64,000 nt of DNA, taken from assembly GCA_943787465.1 (NCBI GenBank), contig CALSMN010000004.1:186001-250000 (forward strand), in the 5' to 3' direction. Shown one piece after another: positions 27,648 through 36,184 of this stretch. A program made the position numbers and the translations under genes. The DNA comes from an uncultured Bacteroidia bacterium (lineage in GTDB: Bacteria > Bacteroidota > Bacteroidia > NS11-12g > UBA9320). Every line of letters starts with the position of its first letter. Within the stretch, counting starts at the first letter, position 1. The notes beneath the pieces are model-generated. The model ran no database searches. It had not been told where the DNA came from and saw nothing but the letters and a program-made list of their open reading frames with translations.

Positions 27648-28142
27648 ATGGCTAAGATAAGTATTGAAAATAGTTCATTTAACATTGAAAAGAAAGAACA
27701 TTTTCTTTCTTTAAATGGGAAGGAAATCTCCCACGATTTGCTCAAGAATCCCAATGGGAAGTATCATCTTATCGTTGATAACCTTTCTTATCAAATTCAA
27801 GTTCTTCAAAAAGAAACTTCCTCTGGTAAACTAATACTTCGTATTAACAACCGTGTTATTACGACAAATCTGGATAATAAATTAACAGAACTACTCAAAA
27901 AAATGGGTATGGAAAGTGGTAAAAAGAAACTTAAAGACCTCAAGGCTCCAATGCCAGGTTTGGTATTAGATATTCTTACAAAGGAAGGCGAACAAGTTAT
28001 TGAAGGCCAAGAACTGATAGTACTTGAAGCTATGAAAATGGAAAATGCTATTAAATCGCCTCAAGATGGTGTTATTCGTTCCATAAATGTTCAACAAAAA
28101 GATAAAATAGACAAAAATCACACTTTACTTTCATTTGAATGA
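27648..28142 (+). CDS. Biotin carboxyl carrier protein
   Basis: The 164-residue protein ends in a biotinyl domain: APMPGLVLDILTKEGE, then LEAMKMEN with the biotinylated Lys130, and GVIRSINVQQKDKIDK. The first 90 residues form a separate N-terminal domain like that of carriers serving propionyl-CoA or acetyl-CoA/oxaloacetate-type carboxylases. No carboxylase or transcarboxylase subunit is adjacent, so the partner enzyme is not identified here. Confidence 0.9.
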   Translation: MAKISIENSSFNIEKKEHFLSLNGKEISHDLLKNPNGKYHLIVDNLSYQIQVLQKETSSGKLILRINNRVITTNLDNKLTELLKKMGMESGKKKLKDLKAPMPGLVLDILTKEGEQVIEGQELIVLEAMKMENAIKSPQDGVIRSINVQQKDKIDKNHTLLSFE

Positions 28143-28211
28143 CTCATATTTAATTAATTGACTTAAAGACCCTTACTGATTGACTAAACTTAACTTAAAT
28201 AAAATACAACC

Positions 28212-29246
28212 ATGAAAAATTTAATCACAGGATTAATCCTAACCCTCACTGTAATGCAAGCTTTTGCACAAAACACACTAACACAAAAACAACAAGAATT
28301 AGAAAAAGCCAAGACATCATTAAAAACAGCTCAAGAAAAAATCAAAACCATTGAAAACGAAATTGCTCAACTCACACCACCAGTATATTGGCAAAAAGGT
28401 GGTTTTGGTGCACTCAATTTTAACTCTTTAGGACTAACTAATTGGGCTGCTGGAGGTGTCTCTGCCAACTCTATTACTGCTATTGGTAACATTTACCGCA
28501 ATTTCAAAAAAAATCGCATCGAATGGCGAAACAATATTGATTTAGCCTACGGTTTAATCAAAAATGAAGGCGAAACCCTTCGTAAAAATGAGGATAAAAT
28601 AGACTTTTTAATGAAAGGAAATTATGGGATTACGGATAAGCTAAGTTATTCCAGTTTACTTAATTTTAAGTCCCAATTTGCACCTGGTTTTGATTTTTCT
28701 GATCCAACGATTGAGGATAAAGATCGAAAAGAAATTTCAAAATTTATGGCTCCTGGATATTTAACAACATCTCTAGGGCTCAATTACAATATCACCGATT
28801 ATTTTTCGATATATGCTTCGCCAGCCACAGGTAAGTTCACTTTTGTGAGTGATGACTCTATTGCTGCTCAAAACATATATATTCCTGCGACATTAAATGA
28901 TGAAGGTATTCAATTTTATAATGATAAGTATAGAGCTGAGTTTGGAGCACTAGTGAATGCTCAGTTCAAAAAGGATTTGACTAAAAAAATTAACTTAAGC
29001 TCTACCTTAAATTTGTTTATTAACTTCACGGATGTAAATACGGCTAATCGAAAAAATATAGACGTAAACTGGGAAACCATGGTCAATATGAAATTAACAG
29101 AATACATAGGCATGAGTTTAATGCTTAATCTTATTCATGATAACGATGTTGCTGTACCAATTTATGAAGGAAATACTATTGTTAGTTCTGGTCCTCGTAC
29201 ACAGATGAAACGACTTTTAGGTATCGGATTTTCTTATAAATTCTAA
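28212..29246 (+). CDS. DUF3078 outer-membrane-type protein with N-terminal coiled coil
   Basis: The 344-residue protein has a signal peptide (MKNLITGLILTLTVMQAFAQ), a short heptad-rich coiled coil at residues 25-55 (KQQELEKAKTSLKTAQEKI), and a DUF3078 barrel-like domain (YWQKGGFGALNFNSLGLTNW, then YGLIKNEGETLRKNEDKID) ending in an aromatic residue, F, as outer-membrane barrels do. The function of DUF3078 is unknown. The coiled coil may tether or trimerise it in the periplasm, as seen in some porins; that is inference. Confidence 0.8.
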   Translation: MKNLITGLILTLTVMQAFAQNTLTQKQQELEKAKTSLKTAQEKIKTIENEIAQLTPPVYWQKGGFGALNFNSLGLTNWAAGGVSANSITAIGNIYRNFKKNRIEWRNNIDLAYGLIKNEGETLRKNEDKIDFLMKGNYGITDKLSYSSLLNFKSQFAPGFDFSDPTIEDKDRKEISKFMAPGYLTTSLGLNYNITDYFSIYASPATGKFTFVSDDSIAAQNIYIPATLNDEGIQFYNDKYRAEFGALVNAQFKKDLTKKINLSSTLNLFINFTDVNTANRKNIDVNWETMVNMKLTEYIGMSLMLNLIHDNDVAVPIYEGNTIVSSGPRTQMKRLLGIGFSYKF

Positions 29247-29296
29247 TACCTTAGACTAGGAGTAAGAAAGATGATTATCCTTTGTTAGTATTGTAT

Positions 29297-29304
29297 TAAC
29301 TTTG
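29297..29304 (+). promoter_or_regulatory. -7 promoter box TAACTTTG at the head of the putative copper operon
   Basis: A perfect TAnnTTTG box ending 7 bases before GTG 29312. No other box this good was seen before the later genes of the cluster, so one promoter may drive 29312-35044. Confidence 0.6.
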
Positions 29305-29311
29305 CTGTATT

Positions 29312-29683
29312 GTGAAATTAGTATCCATCATTTTATTATCTTTCTTACTCACTATTCCGAGAGTTGGATTTAGTATAGTTATTGATGCATGTTGTATTAC
29401 AACACTATATGATTGCTGTGATGATCCTGTCACTTTTGACGATGATTGTTGTCAAACATTAACTGATGAGGCTTGTAGTGATATTTTTTTTCTTGAACTC
29501 CCACCCCTTCATCTGGATTATACAGTTCAACAATCCACTCATATACCTTTAACTGTTTATTACAGGGAATATGATCCAGTCATATTTAGCAGTCTCATTT
29601 ATAAAAAAGGAACTACTCCCCGACAACATCAACCCATTCATCTACAAAAACATCCGAGTTTTTTTCAAGTATTTTTATGTTAG
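29312..29683 (+). CDS. Small exported Cys-pair-rich protein of unknown function
   Basis: GTG-started, 123 residues: a signal peptide (VSIILLSFLLTIPRVGFS), then a cysteine-rich stretch with three Cys-Cys pairs (27-28, 35-36, 46-47) plus Cys55, a Pro/Tyr-rich middle, and a C-terminus ending FFQVFLC. I do not recognise the family with certainty. It resembles in size, position and layout the small HYC/CC/PP-type proteins encoded just before metal-linked TonB receptors in Bacteroidota, though it lacks the HYC motif. Being first in a copper-type gene cluster, a periplasmic copper carrier or sensor role is a reasonable guess. The TonB receptor gene follows after 49 bases. Confidence 0.7.
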   Translation: MKLVSIILLSFLLTIPRVGFSIVIDACCITTLYDCCDDPVTFDDDCCQTLTDEACSDIFFLELPPLHLDYTVQQSTHIPLTVYYREYDPVIFSSLIYKKGTTPRQHQPIHLQKHPSFFQVFLC

Positions 29684-29732
29684 TAAGCCATAGACTAAAT
29701 GCTATACTTACCCTTAAAAATTACTAATACCC

Positions 29733-32021
29733 ATGAAAAATATTCTTTTATCTCTGAGCATTCTGCTCAGTATTCTAGCTAATGCACAAAATCTTGATTC
29801 CCCTCTCATAAAAGGGAAGGTCGTAGTCGTAACTTCTGATGGCACAAATCCTGTGTCTGGAGCTTTTGTCCATTGGGAAAATGAAAAAACAGGCATTTTT
29901 ACAGACAACAATGGAACGTTTGAAATCAAACTTGAAACTCAAAAAATATTGATTGCTTCATTTGCCTCGTACACCACAGACACCATCAATATATCTTCCC
30001 CAGATTCGTTCTACATATGTACCGTATATGAGCAAAATAATTTAAAAACTGCTACCGTTTTGGCAAAACGATTGAACTATGGTTTATCCCGATTAAGTCC
30101 AAGAACAACCATCTATATGGGAGAACGAGAATTTCAAAAAGCAGCGTGTTGCAACTTATCTGAAAGTTTTGAAAATGCTCCTGCTATTGATGTTAGTTTT
30201 AGTGATGCTGTCACGGGAACCAAGCAAATTAAGATGTTAGGTTTGGATGGCTTCTACACACTAATAGGCAGAGAATACATGCCTTCTGTACGTACATTAA
30301 ATGCCTACTATGGATTATCCCATATACCCGCAGCATGGGTAGATGGCATTCAAATAACCAAAGGGGCTGGAAGTGTTGTGAATGGATTTGAAAGTATCGC
30401 AGGTCAAATTAACGTAGAACTAAAAAAACCCTTTGGAGATGAAAAATTTTTATTGGACCAATTTGCTAGTTCTGGAGGTCGATTTGAAACGGATTTGATG
30501 TATACCAAAGACCTAAATAAACAGCTAGCTAGTTCGCTTTTGGTTCGCTACGGAACTCGAACAACTGAATTTGACCGAAACAATGATGGCTTTTTGGACA
30601 TGCCCCTCAATGAAGATTTTAAAATCATGAATCGTTGGCAATTTTTTATGGACAATGGACTTGAAGGGACTGCAAATATGAGTTATCATAAAAATAATCA
30701 AGATGCAGGTCAAGCGGCATTTTTTTCACCAAATCCTGATGCGTATGGCATCAATATTAATTCTGAAATCATAGACTTTTTTGCAAAAATTGGTAAAGCT
30801 TCAAAGAAAAATGATTACAGTAGTTTTGGATCGCAGTACAACCTTAACCAATCCAAAATGACAAGCACCTATGGTTCTTCGAAGAATCAAAAAAAATACA
30901 TTGCTCAAACCAATCAAGGCTATGTGAACTTGCTATACGAAAGTATTATTGGCACTACATTTCACACGTTTCAAACAGGCGTATCATTTTTAATTGATGA
31001 AACCCAGGAAACCTATGATGGATTCCGATTTGAACGTACAGAGGCCGTTCCTGGATTATTTTTTGAGTATACCTTCAAGCCCAAGGAAACTTTTAGTTTG
31101 GTTGGAGGTATACGAACGGATTATAATACCATTTATGGCTGGTCTGTAACGCCAAGAATACACAGTAAATATCGCTTTAATAACGATAAAACTTCTATTA
31201 GACTATCTGCAGGAACAGGAAGAAGAACTAGTAATCCACTGGCACAAAATCAAATGTTATTCGCATCTGGGAGAAGCCTTTCTTTTCAAATGGACAATCC
31301 GAATTTGCCTTATGGTTTTAACCAAGAAGTTGCCATTAATGCTGGATTCAGTTTTGATCATCAATTCAAATTGAGCTATATGCCTGCCACCATTGCTTTA
31401 GATTATTTTAATACGACCTTTTTATCTGAAGTAGTTCTAGATCGAGAAGTTGAAGGACAAGCTCATTTTTATTCAATGAAAAACGGTACTAAGGCAAACA
31501 GTTTTCAAACTCAACTTGATTTACAACCTGCTCGAAGAACAGAAATAAGACTCGCCTATAGAATGTTTGATGTCACAACTACGTATCAAAATCCTACCCA
31601 AAATACAACGTATATTTCAATGCAAAAACCCTTTATATCCAAACACCGTGCATTTGTTAATATCACGCAAAATACACGATCCAATTGGCAATTTAATTCC
31701 ACTGCAACATGGTACGGACCTCAACGAATTGCTGGAGCAAAAGATACAGCCTTCAGCTCTGGGGTATTCATCTATGACATCCAAGACAAATATTCTCCCC
31801 ATTTTATTTTACTAAATGCACAAATAAGTAAAATTTTAAATAAAGAATTTGAGATATACGTAGGTGCAGAAAATATCTTGAATTACCGACAAGATAATCC
31901 AATACAAGAAGCTGCCAATCCATTTACAGAGAAATTTGATGCTGGACTTGTTTGGGGTCCGATTTTTGGAAGAATGATTTATGGTGGATTTCGATGGAGA
32001 ATAAAATCAAATAAAGAATGA
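29733..32021 (+). CDS. TonB-dependent outer-membrane receptor, probable copper or copper-complex uptake
   Basis: The 762-residue protein has a signal peptide (LLSLSILLSILANAQ), a carboxypeptidase-like regulatory domain (KGKVVVVTSDGTNPVSGAFV), a plug, and a large barrel ending FRWRIKSNKE. The plug starts with an unusual Cys139-Cys140 (AACCNLSESFENAPAIDVSF) and continues TGTKQIKMLGLDGFYT and ERIEV-like VDGIQITKGAGSVVNGFESIAGQINVE. The CC motif in the plug could bind a thiophilic metal, and the surrounding genes (HMA, MbnP, MbnH) all suggest copper. Its stop overlaps the next start as ATGA, so it is coupled to the HMA-MauE gene. Confidence 0.88.
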   Translation: MKNILLSLSILLSILANAQNLDSPLIKGKVVVVTSDGTNPVSGAFVHWENEKTGIFTDNNGTFEIKLETQKILIASFASYTTDTINISSPDSFYICTVYEQNNLKTATVLAKRLNYGLSRLSPRTTIYMGEREFQKAACCNLSESFENAPAIDVSFSDAVTGTKQIKMLGLDGFYTLIGREYMPSVRTLNAYYGLSHIPAAWVDGIQITKGAGSVVNGFESIAGQINVELKKPFGDEKFLLDQFASSGGRFETDLMYTKDLNKQLASSLLVRYGTRTTEFDRNNDGFLDMPLNEDFKIMNRWQFFMDNGLEGTANMSYHKNNQDAGQAAFFSPNPDAYGININSEIIDFFAKIGKASKKNDYSSFGSQYNLNQSKMTSTYGSSKNQKKYIAQTNQGYVNLLYESIIGTTFHTFQTGVSFLIDETQETYDGFRFERTEAVPGLFFEYTFKPKETFSLVGGIRTDYNTIYGWSVTPRIHSKYRFNNDKTSIRLSAGTGRRTSNPLAQNQMLFASGRSLSFQMDNPNLPYGFNQEVAINAGFSFDHQFKLSYMPATIALDYFNTTFLSEVVLDREVEGQAHFYSMKNGTKANSFQTQLDLQPARRTEIRLAYRMFDVTTTYQNPTQNTTYISMQKPFISKHRAFVNITQNTRSNWQFNSTATWYGPQRIAGAKDTAFSSGVFIYDIQDKYSPHFILLNAQISKILNKEFEIYVGAENILNYRQDNPIQEAANPFTEKFDAGLVWGPIFGRMIYGGFRWRIKSNKE

Positions 32022-32707
32022 AAAAAGAATTTATGATTACAGGTATCTCATGCATGAGTTGTGTGAGTAAAATCGAAAAGACACTCTATTCGAGTATTGA
32101 AATAAAGAAAGTCTCAATCGATAAGAATAGCGGACAAACAATTTTAGAAGGTGATCCAATTCCAAAAGATAGTATCATCCAAGGACTCTTAAGTGAAGCA
32201 GGTAATTATGCTCTAACCCAAAATACTAAAACCCATTTTTTAACACCTTACAAACCGTTATTGATCATATTGGGGTATTTGCTTGCTGTAACGCTATCCA
32301 TAGCATTTAGCTCTGGAAAGTTTGATATTCACAGTTGGATGGGTAATTTCATGGCTGGTTTCTTTTTGGTATTTTCATTTTTCAAATTACTTGATGTTGC
32401 TGCTTTTGCTAATGCCTATCAATCCTATGATATTATCGCTTCAAAATTTAAGATTTATGGCTATGTATATCCTTTCATAGAGTTACTATTGGGATTTGCT
32501 TATCTGTTTTTTTATGACTACACTATAACAAATAGTATCACTGCAATTATTATGTTTGTAAGTATAATTGGTGTTATTCGATCCGTATTGAGTAAATCTG
32601 AAATACAATGTGCATGCTTAGGAACTGTTTTTAATCTCCCCATGAGTTATGTAACAATCATAGAAGATGCTATCATGCTGATTATGGCATTATTTATGCT
32701 ATTTTAA
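32018..32707 (+). CDS. HMA metal-binding domain fused to a MauE/DoxX-like membrane domain
   Basis: The 229-residue protein begins with a heavy-metal-associated domain: GISCMSCVSKIEKTL carries Cys12 and Cys15, the soft-metal site. From about residue 80 come four to five membrane helices of the MauE/DoxX type, with a CAC motif (Cys198, Cys200) at the end of a loop before the last helix, as in MauE-like thiol-redox or metal proteins. A role in handing metal across the inner membrane, or in keeping periplasmic thiols reduced, is inferred. It overlaps the TonB receptor by 4 bases and is followed 7 bases later by the MbnP gene. Confidence 0.82.
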   Translation: MKKEFMITGISCMSCVSKIEKTLYSSIEIKKVSIDKNSGQTILEGDPIPKDSIIQGLLSEAGNYALTQNTKTHFLTPYKPLLIILGYLLAVTLSIAFSSGKFDIHSWMGNFMAGFFLVFSFFKLLDVAAFANAYQSYDIIASKFKIYGYVYPFIELLLGFAYLFFYDYTITNSITAIIMFVSIIGVIRSVLSKSEIQCACLGTVFNLPMSYVTIIEDAIMLIMALFMLF

Positions 32708-32714
32708 ATTAAAG

Positions 32715-33479
32715 ATGAAAAAAACATTCTTTTACATATCCTTAATAATAAGTGTCCTAATCTTTGTTGGTCCAGGATGTACTAGTGAAATTCCAGAACC
32801 TGTGCCTGAATCTGCACCAGAGAATCCGAGCATCACTCTCCAAATAAACCATACATTCAATGCAGATTCATTTGAATTAGATAACGATTATATTATCCCT
32901 AGTTCTGAAGTAGTTAGGTTCAGCAGATTGGCATATATACTCTCCAATTTTTATTTAATTCAAGAAGATGGCAGCAAATTATTCGTGGACAACACCTACC
33001 ATTATGTTGATTTAAGAAGCTCAAATCCAAGCTTACTTCTCTCTAATATTAAAAAAGGGAATTACCAAGGTATTGGGTTTTCAATTGGATTGGACTCAGC
33101 TACCAACCATGGCGATCCCAATAAATATGTTTCTGATCATCCATTAGCACCCATAAACAATTCACTCCATTGGAACTGGCAAGGCGGCTACATTTTTACT
33201 GCAATTGAAGGAAAAACACTGGTCAATAACAAAAGCTTTTTATTCCATTTAGCCGGCACTAAGAATAGAGTGGATATTGAACTTCCCTTATCATTTACCA
33301 AAAATGAAAAATCATTGAATGCTCAACTTAATTTTAAAGTAGAAGAACTATTTATTAATCCCAATACCTATAGCATTGCAAATGATGGATCAAGTACTCA
33401 CAGTATTGATGATCCCGTAACTTTAAAACTCTTCGAAAATTTAAGTACTGTATTTTTATTAGAATCCGTTATAGAATAA
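32715..33479 (+). CDS. MbnP-family copper-binding lipoprotein
   Basis: The 254-residue protein has a lipoprotein signal (SVLIFVGPGC, Cys22) and a Pro/Glu-rich linker, then an MbnP-type beta domain: SRLAYILSNFYLIQEDGS, and the family hallmark LHWNWQGGYIF with His152, Trp153 and Trp155. In characterised MbnP/CorA proteins a tryptophan is oxidised to kynurenine by the partner di-heme enzyme MbnH and then helps His residues bind Cu(I). The candidate Trp residues are present here and an MbnH-like gene follows after one base. Copper binding is therefore well supported by family and context, though which Trp is modified is inference. Confidence 0.85.
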   Translation: MKKTFFYISLIISVLIFVGPGCTSEIPEPVPESAPENPSITLQINHTFNADSFELDNDYIIPSSEVVRFSRLAYILSNFYLIQEDGSKLFVDNTYHYVDLRSSNPSLLLSNIKKGNYQGIGFSIGLDSATNHGDPNKYVSDHPLAPINNSLHWNWQGGYIFTAIEGKTLVNNKSFLFHLAGTKNRVDIELPLSFTKNEKSLNAQLNFKVEELFINPNTYSIANDGSSTHSIDDPVTLKLFENLSTVFLLESVIE

Positions 33480-33480
33480 A

Positions 33481-34590
33481 ATGAAGAAATTATTGATCAT
33501 ATCGCTCATTACGCTCGGCATATTTGCTTGTAAAGATGTAATCAATGAAATCCCGGATAATCCCTATCAAACTACTCCCTATGCCTTTGATTATGATCGG
33601 ACTTTGCTACCTCCTCCAAGAATACCCTCGGACAATCCATTAACTGAAGAGGGAGTATTGCTTGGGAGAATGTTGTTTTACGACCCAATTCTGAGCGCAG
33701 ATAGTACACAAAGCTGTAATTCATGCCACAATCAGTCCAATGCATTCACCGATAACGGGCTTCAATTTAGTACCGGAATTGAAGGCATTACAGGCAAAAG
33801 AAATTCCATGCCTATTTACAATCTTATGTGGCATTTGGACGGCTTTTTTTGGGATGGAAGAGCAGATATTCTTCGTCATCAAGCCATATTACCCATTATC
33901 GATGCAACAGAGATGAATGAGACCATTGATCATGTATTGTATAAGCTTAATCGATCTAATAGTTATAAAGAACAAGTAAAAAAAGCTTTTGGAGAAGAAG
34001 AATTAAATGAAGAAATAATAGGTAAAGCACTTGAGCAATTTATGTTTTCTATCGTTTCCGCAGATTCAAAATTTGATCGCGTCATGTTAGGAATCGAAAC
34101 ATTTACACCTGAAGAAAAAATCGGTCAAGTAATCTTTAACTCAGAAGCCATACCTATACAGGAGGAAGCAGACCCAAATAATCCACAAAATTTTGGTGCC
34201 GACTGTTTTCATTGCCATGGGAATAGTCTATTCATGCGTAGAGAATTTTTAAGCAATGGATTATCAGGCAATGGAGATCTTGGATTAGCAGAATTTACTG
34301 GAGTTAGAAGAGATGAATTTAAGTTTAAGACACCTTCATTGCGCAATGTAGAAAAAACGGCTCCATACATGCATGATGGACGCTTTGAGACGCTTGAGGA
34401 AGTGGTACAATTTTACCTAAGTGACATGAATGCATCCAGTGCTGTTGATTTTTCAAATGCCCCCAATATGCATGCGCTAAAAGATTCCGTATATTTGAGT
34501 CCAACTCATAAAAAAGCACTCATCGCCTTTATGAAAACATTAACAGACGAAAAATTATTAACAAACGAAAAATATAAATCACCATTTTAA
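33481..34590 (+). CDS. MbnH-like di-heme cytochrome c peroxidase-family lipoprotein
   Basis: The 369-residue protein has a lipoprotein signal (LGIFAC, Cys17), two c-type heme motifs, CNSCH (79-83) and CFHCH (242-246), and the MauG/CCP fold signatures GRMLFYDPILSADSTQ, LMWHLDGFFWDGRAD and FKTPSLRNVEKTAPYMHDG. Members paired with MbnP use two hemes to oxidise a tryptophan of MbnP to kynurenine; ordinary members reduce hydrogen peroxide. The tight pairing with MbnP (one base apart) favours the MbnH role. Heme attachment implies export to the periplasm. Confidence 0.88.
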   Translation: MKKLLIISLITLGIFACKDVINEIPDNPYQTTPYAFDYDRTLLPPPRIPSDNPLTEEGVLLGRMLFYDPILSADSTQSCNSCHNQSNAFTDNGLQFSTGIEGITGKRNSMPIYNLMWHLDGFFWDGRADILRHQAILPIIDATEMNETIDHVLYKLNRSNSYKEQVKKAFGEEELNEEIIGKALEQFMFSIVSADSKFDRVMLGIETFTPEEKIGQVIFNSEAIPIQEEADPNNPQNFGADCFHCHGNSLFMRREFLSNGLSGNGDLGLAEFTGVRRDEFKFKTPSLRNVEKTAPYMHDGRFETLEEVVQFYLSDMNASSAVDFSNAPNMHALKDSVYLSPTHKKALIAFMKTLTDEKLLTNEKYKSPF

Positions 34591-34603
34591 CCATTAATTT
34601 ATC

Positions 34604-35044
34604 ATGAAAAATATCATCATTATCGCATTATTTTTATTTACTAACTCATTATTTGCCAAGAATGTTACTACTACATTTAAAATAGACGGAAACTGCCAAC
34701 TTTGTAAGGACAGAATAGAAAAATCATTGGACATCTCAGGTGTAACATTTGCAGAATGGGATCCTGAAACTAAACTGATAACCGTCAGATTCAACGACAA
34801 TAAAATAACCTTAGAAGAAATTCATGCTGCTGTAGGAAATGTAGGTCACGCAACAGAAAAAGTTAGTGCAAATCCAGATAAACAAGCAAAACTTCCAGCT
34901 TGTTGTCAACCTAAAAAACCAGTAAAGGCATGCAGTTCATCTACCCAAAAAGGGTGTTGTGCAAAAACACCACAAAAAGCTTGCGATACGAAGGAAAAAC
35001 AAGCTTGTAGCACAGAAAAAAAGAAAGGTTGCTGCTCAAAATAA
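34604..35044 (+). CDS. Exported HMA-domain protein with metallothionein-like Cys-rich tail
   Basis: The 146-residue protein has a signal peptide (NIIIIALFLFTNSLFAK), an HMA fold with DGNCQLCKDRIEKSL (Cys31, Cys34), and after residue 90 a Lys/Cys-rich tail with nine cysteines in AC/CC groups (PACCQPKK, KGCCAK, KKGCCSK). Classic HMA chaperones have no such tail. It could store or buffer copper in the periplasm next to MbnP and MbnH. It is the last gene of the cluster, 13 bases after MbnH. A signal for membrane anchoring is not seen. Confidence 0.82.
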   Translation: MKNIIIIALFLFTNSLFAKNVTTTFKIDGNCQLCKDRIEKSLDISGVTFAEWDPETKLITVRFNDNKITLEEIHAAVGNVGHATEKVSANPDKQAKLPACCQPKKPVKACSSSTQKGCCAKTPQKACDTKEKQACSTEKKKGCCSK

Positions 35045-35162
35045 ACTGATTTACATATTATTCTGGTTATACCAACACTAACTATTTATTGAGAACATAG
35101 GACTCTAATATTTGACGTCTAAAAAAGGTGTCCATTGAAAGTCTATTACTTATTTATAATCT

Positions 35163-35170
35163 TATTTTTG
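35163..35170 (+). promoter_or_regulatory. -7 promoter box TATTTTTG for pdhB
   Basis: A perfect TAnnTTTG box 23 bases before ATG 35194, separating pdhB from the copper-type cluster. Confidence 0.55.
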
Positions 35171-35193
35171 CAAACGTTTAATCAAATAGAATT

Positions 35194-36174
35194 ATGGCAA
35201 GACAACTTCAAATACGCGAAGCCCTCCGAGAAGCAATGAATGAAGAGATGAGAAAGGATGAGAATATCCTTTTGATGGGCGAAGAGGTAGCTGAATATAA
35301 TGGAGCGTATAAAGTAAGTCAAGGGATGCTTGACGAGTTTGGAGATAAACGAATTATTGATACACCCATCGCAGAACTTGGTTTTGCGGGTATAGCTACA
35401 GGAGCTGCCATGAACGGACTAAAACCGATTGTTGAATTCATGACATTCAATTTTAGTTTAGTAGCCATTGATCAAGTAATCAATGCCGCTGCAAAAATGA
35501 ATAGTATGAGTGGTGGTCAATTTACATGCCCTATGGTTTTTAGAGGCCCTACAGGAAGCGCTGGTCAATTGGGAGCTCAACACTCACAAGCATTTGAAAA
35601 CTGGTATGCCAATTGTCCCGGGCTTAAAGTTGCTGTATTATCCAATGCATACAACGCCAAAGGGTTGTTAAAATCCGCCATTATCGATCCTGATCCTGTA
35701 ATTTTTATGGAAAGTGAGCAGATGTACGGCTTAAAACATGAAGTTCCTGAAGAAGAATATTACATTCCATTAGGACAAGCGAATATTCAAAAATCAGGCA
35801 CCGATGTAACTTTAGTTTCTTTTGGGAAAATGATGCGTGTTGCAGAAGAATCTGTAAAAGTATTGGCTGAGAAAGGCATCGATGTAGAACTCATCGATTT
35901 ACAGTCTGTAAGGCCTATTGATTACCATACTGTTGCTGAAAGTATTAAAAAAACAAATCGATGTGTAGTACTTGAAGAAGCGTGGCCATTAGCTTCTATA
36001 TCCTCTGAAATAAGCTACATGATGAGTCAAATGGTCTTTGATCATCTTGATGCCCCAATCAAACGAGTAACAACACTAGACACCCCACTACCCTATGCTG
36101 CAACTTTAGTTGAAACATGGTTGCCTAATGTAAAGCGAGTTGTTGATGCAATTGATGCTGTTATGTACCGATAA
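35194..36174 (+). CDS. pdhB: Pyruvate dehydrogenase E1 component, beta subunit
   Basis: The 326-residue protein is the E1-beta subunit, which with E1-alpha and thiamine diphosphate decarboxylates pyruvate. It has the family segments LLMGEEVAEYNGAYKVSQGM, DTPIAELGFAGIATGAA, GPTGSAGQLGAQHSQAFE and the C-terminal LEEAWPLASISSEI. The E1-alpha and E2/E3 genes are not adjacent. A branched-chain 2-oxoacid E1-beta is the main alternative, but the sequence pattern fits pyruvate dehydrogenase better. Confidence 0.92.
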   Translation: MARQLQIREALREAMNEEMRKDENILLMGEEVAEYNGAYKVSQGMLDEFGDKRIIDTPIAELGFAGIATGAAMNGLKPIVEFMTFNFSLVAIDQVINAAAKMNSMSGGQFTCPMVFRGPTGSAGQLGAQHSQAFENWYANCPGLKVAVLSNAYNAKGLLKSAIIDPDPVIFMESEQMYGLKHEVPEEEYYIPLGQANIQKSGTDVTLVSFGKMMRVAEESVKVLAEKGIDVELIDLQSVRPIDYHTVAESIKKTNRCVVLEEAWPLASISSEISYMMSQMVFDHLDAPIKRVTTLDTPLPYAATLVETWLPNVKRVVDAIDAVMYR

Positions 36175-36184
36175 CAGCCTTCGG

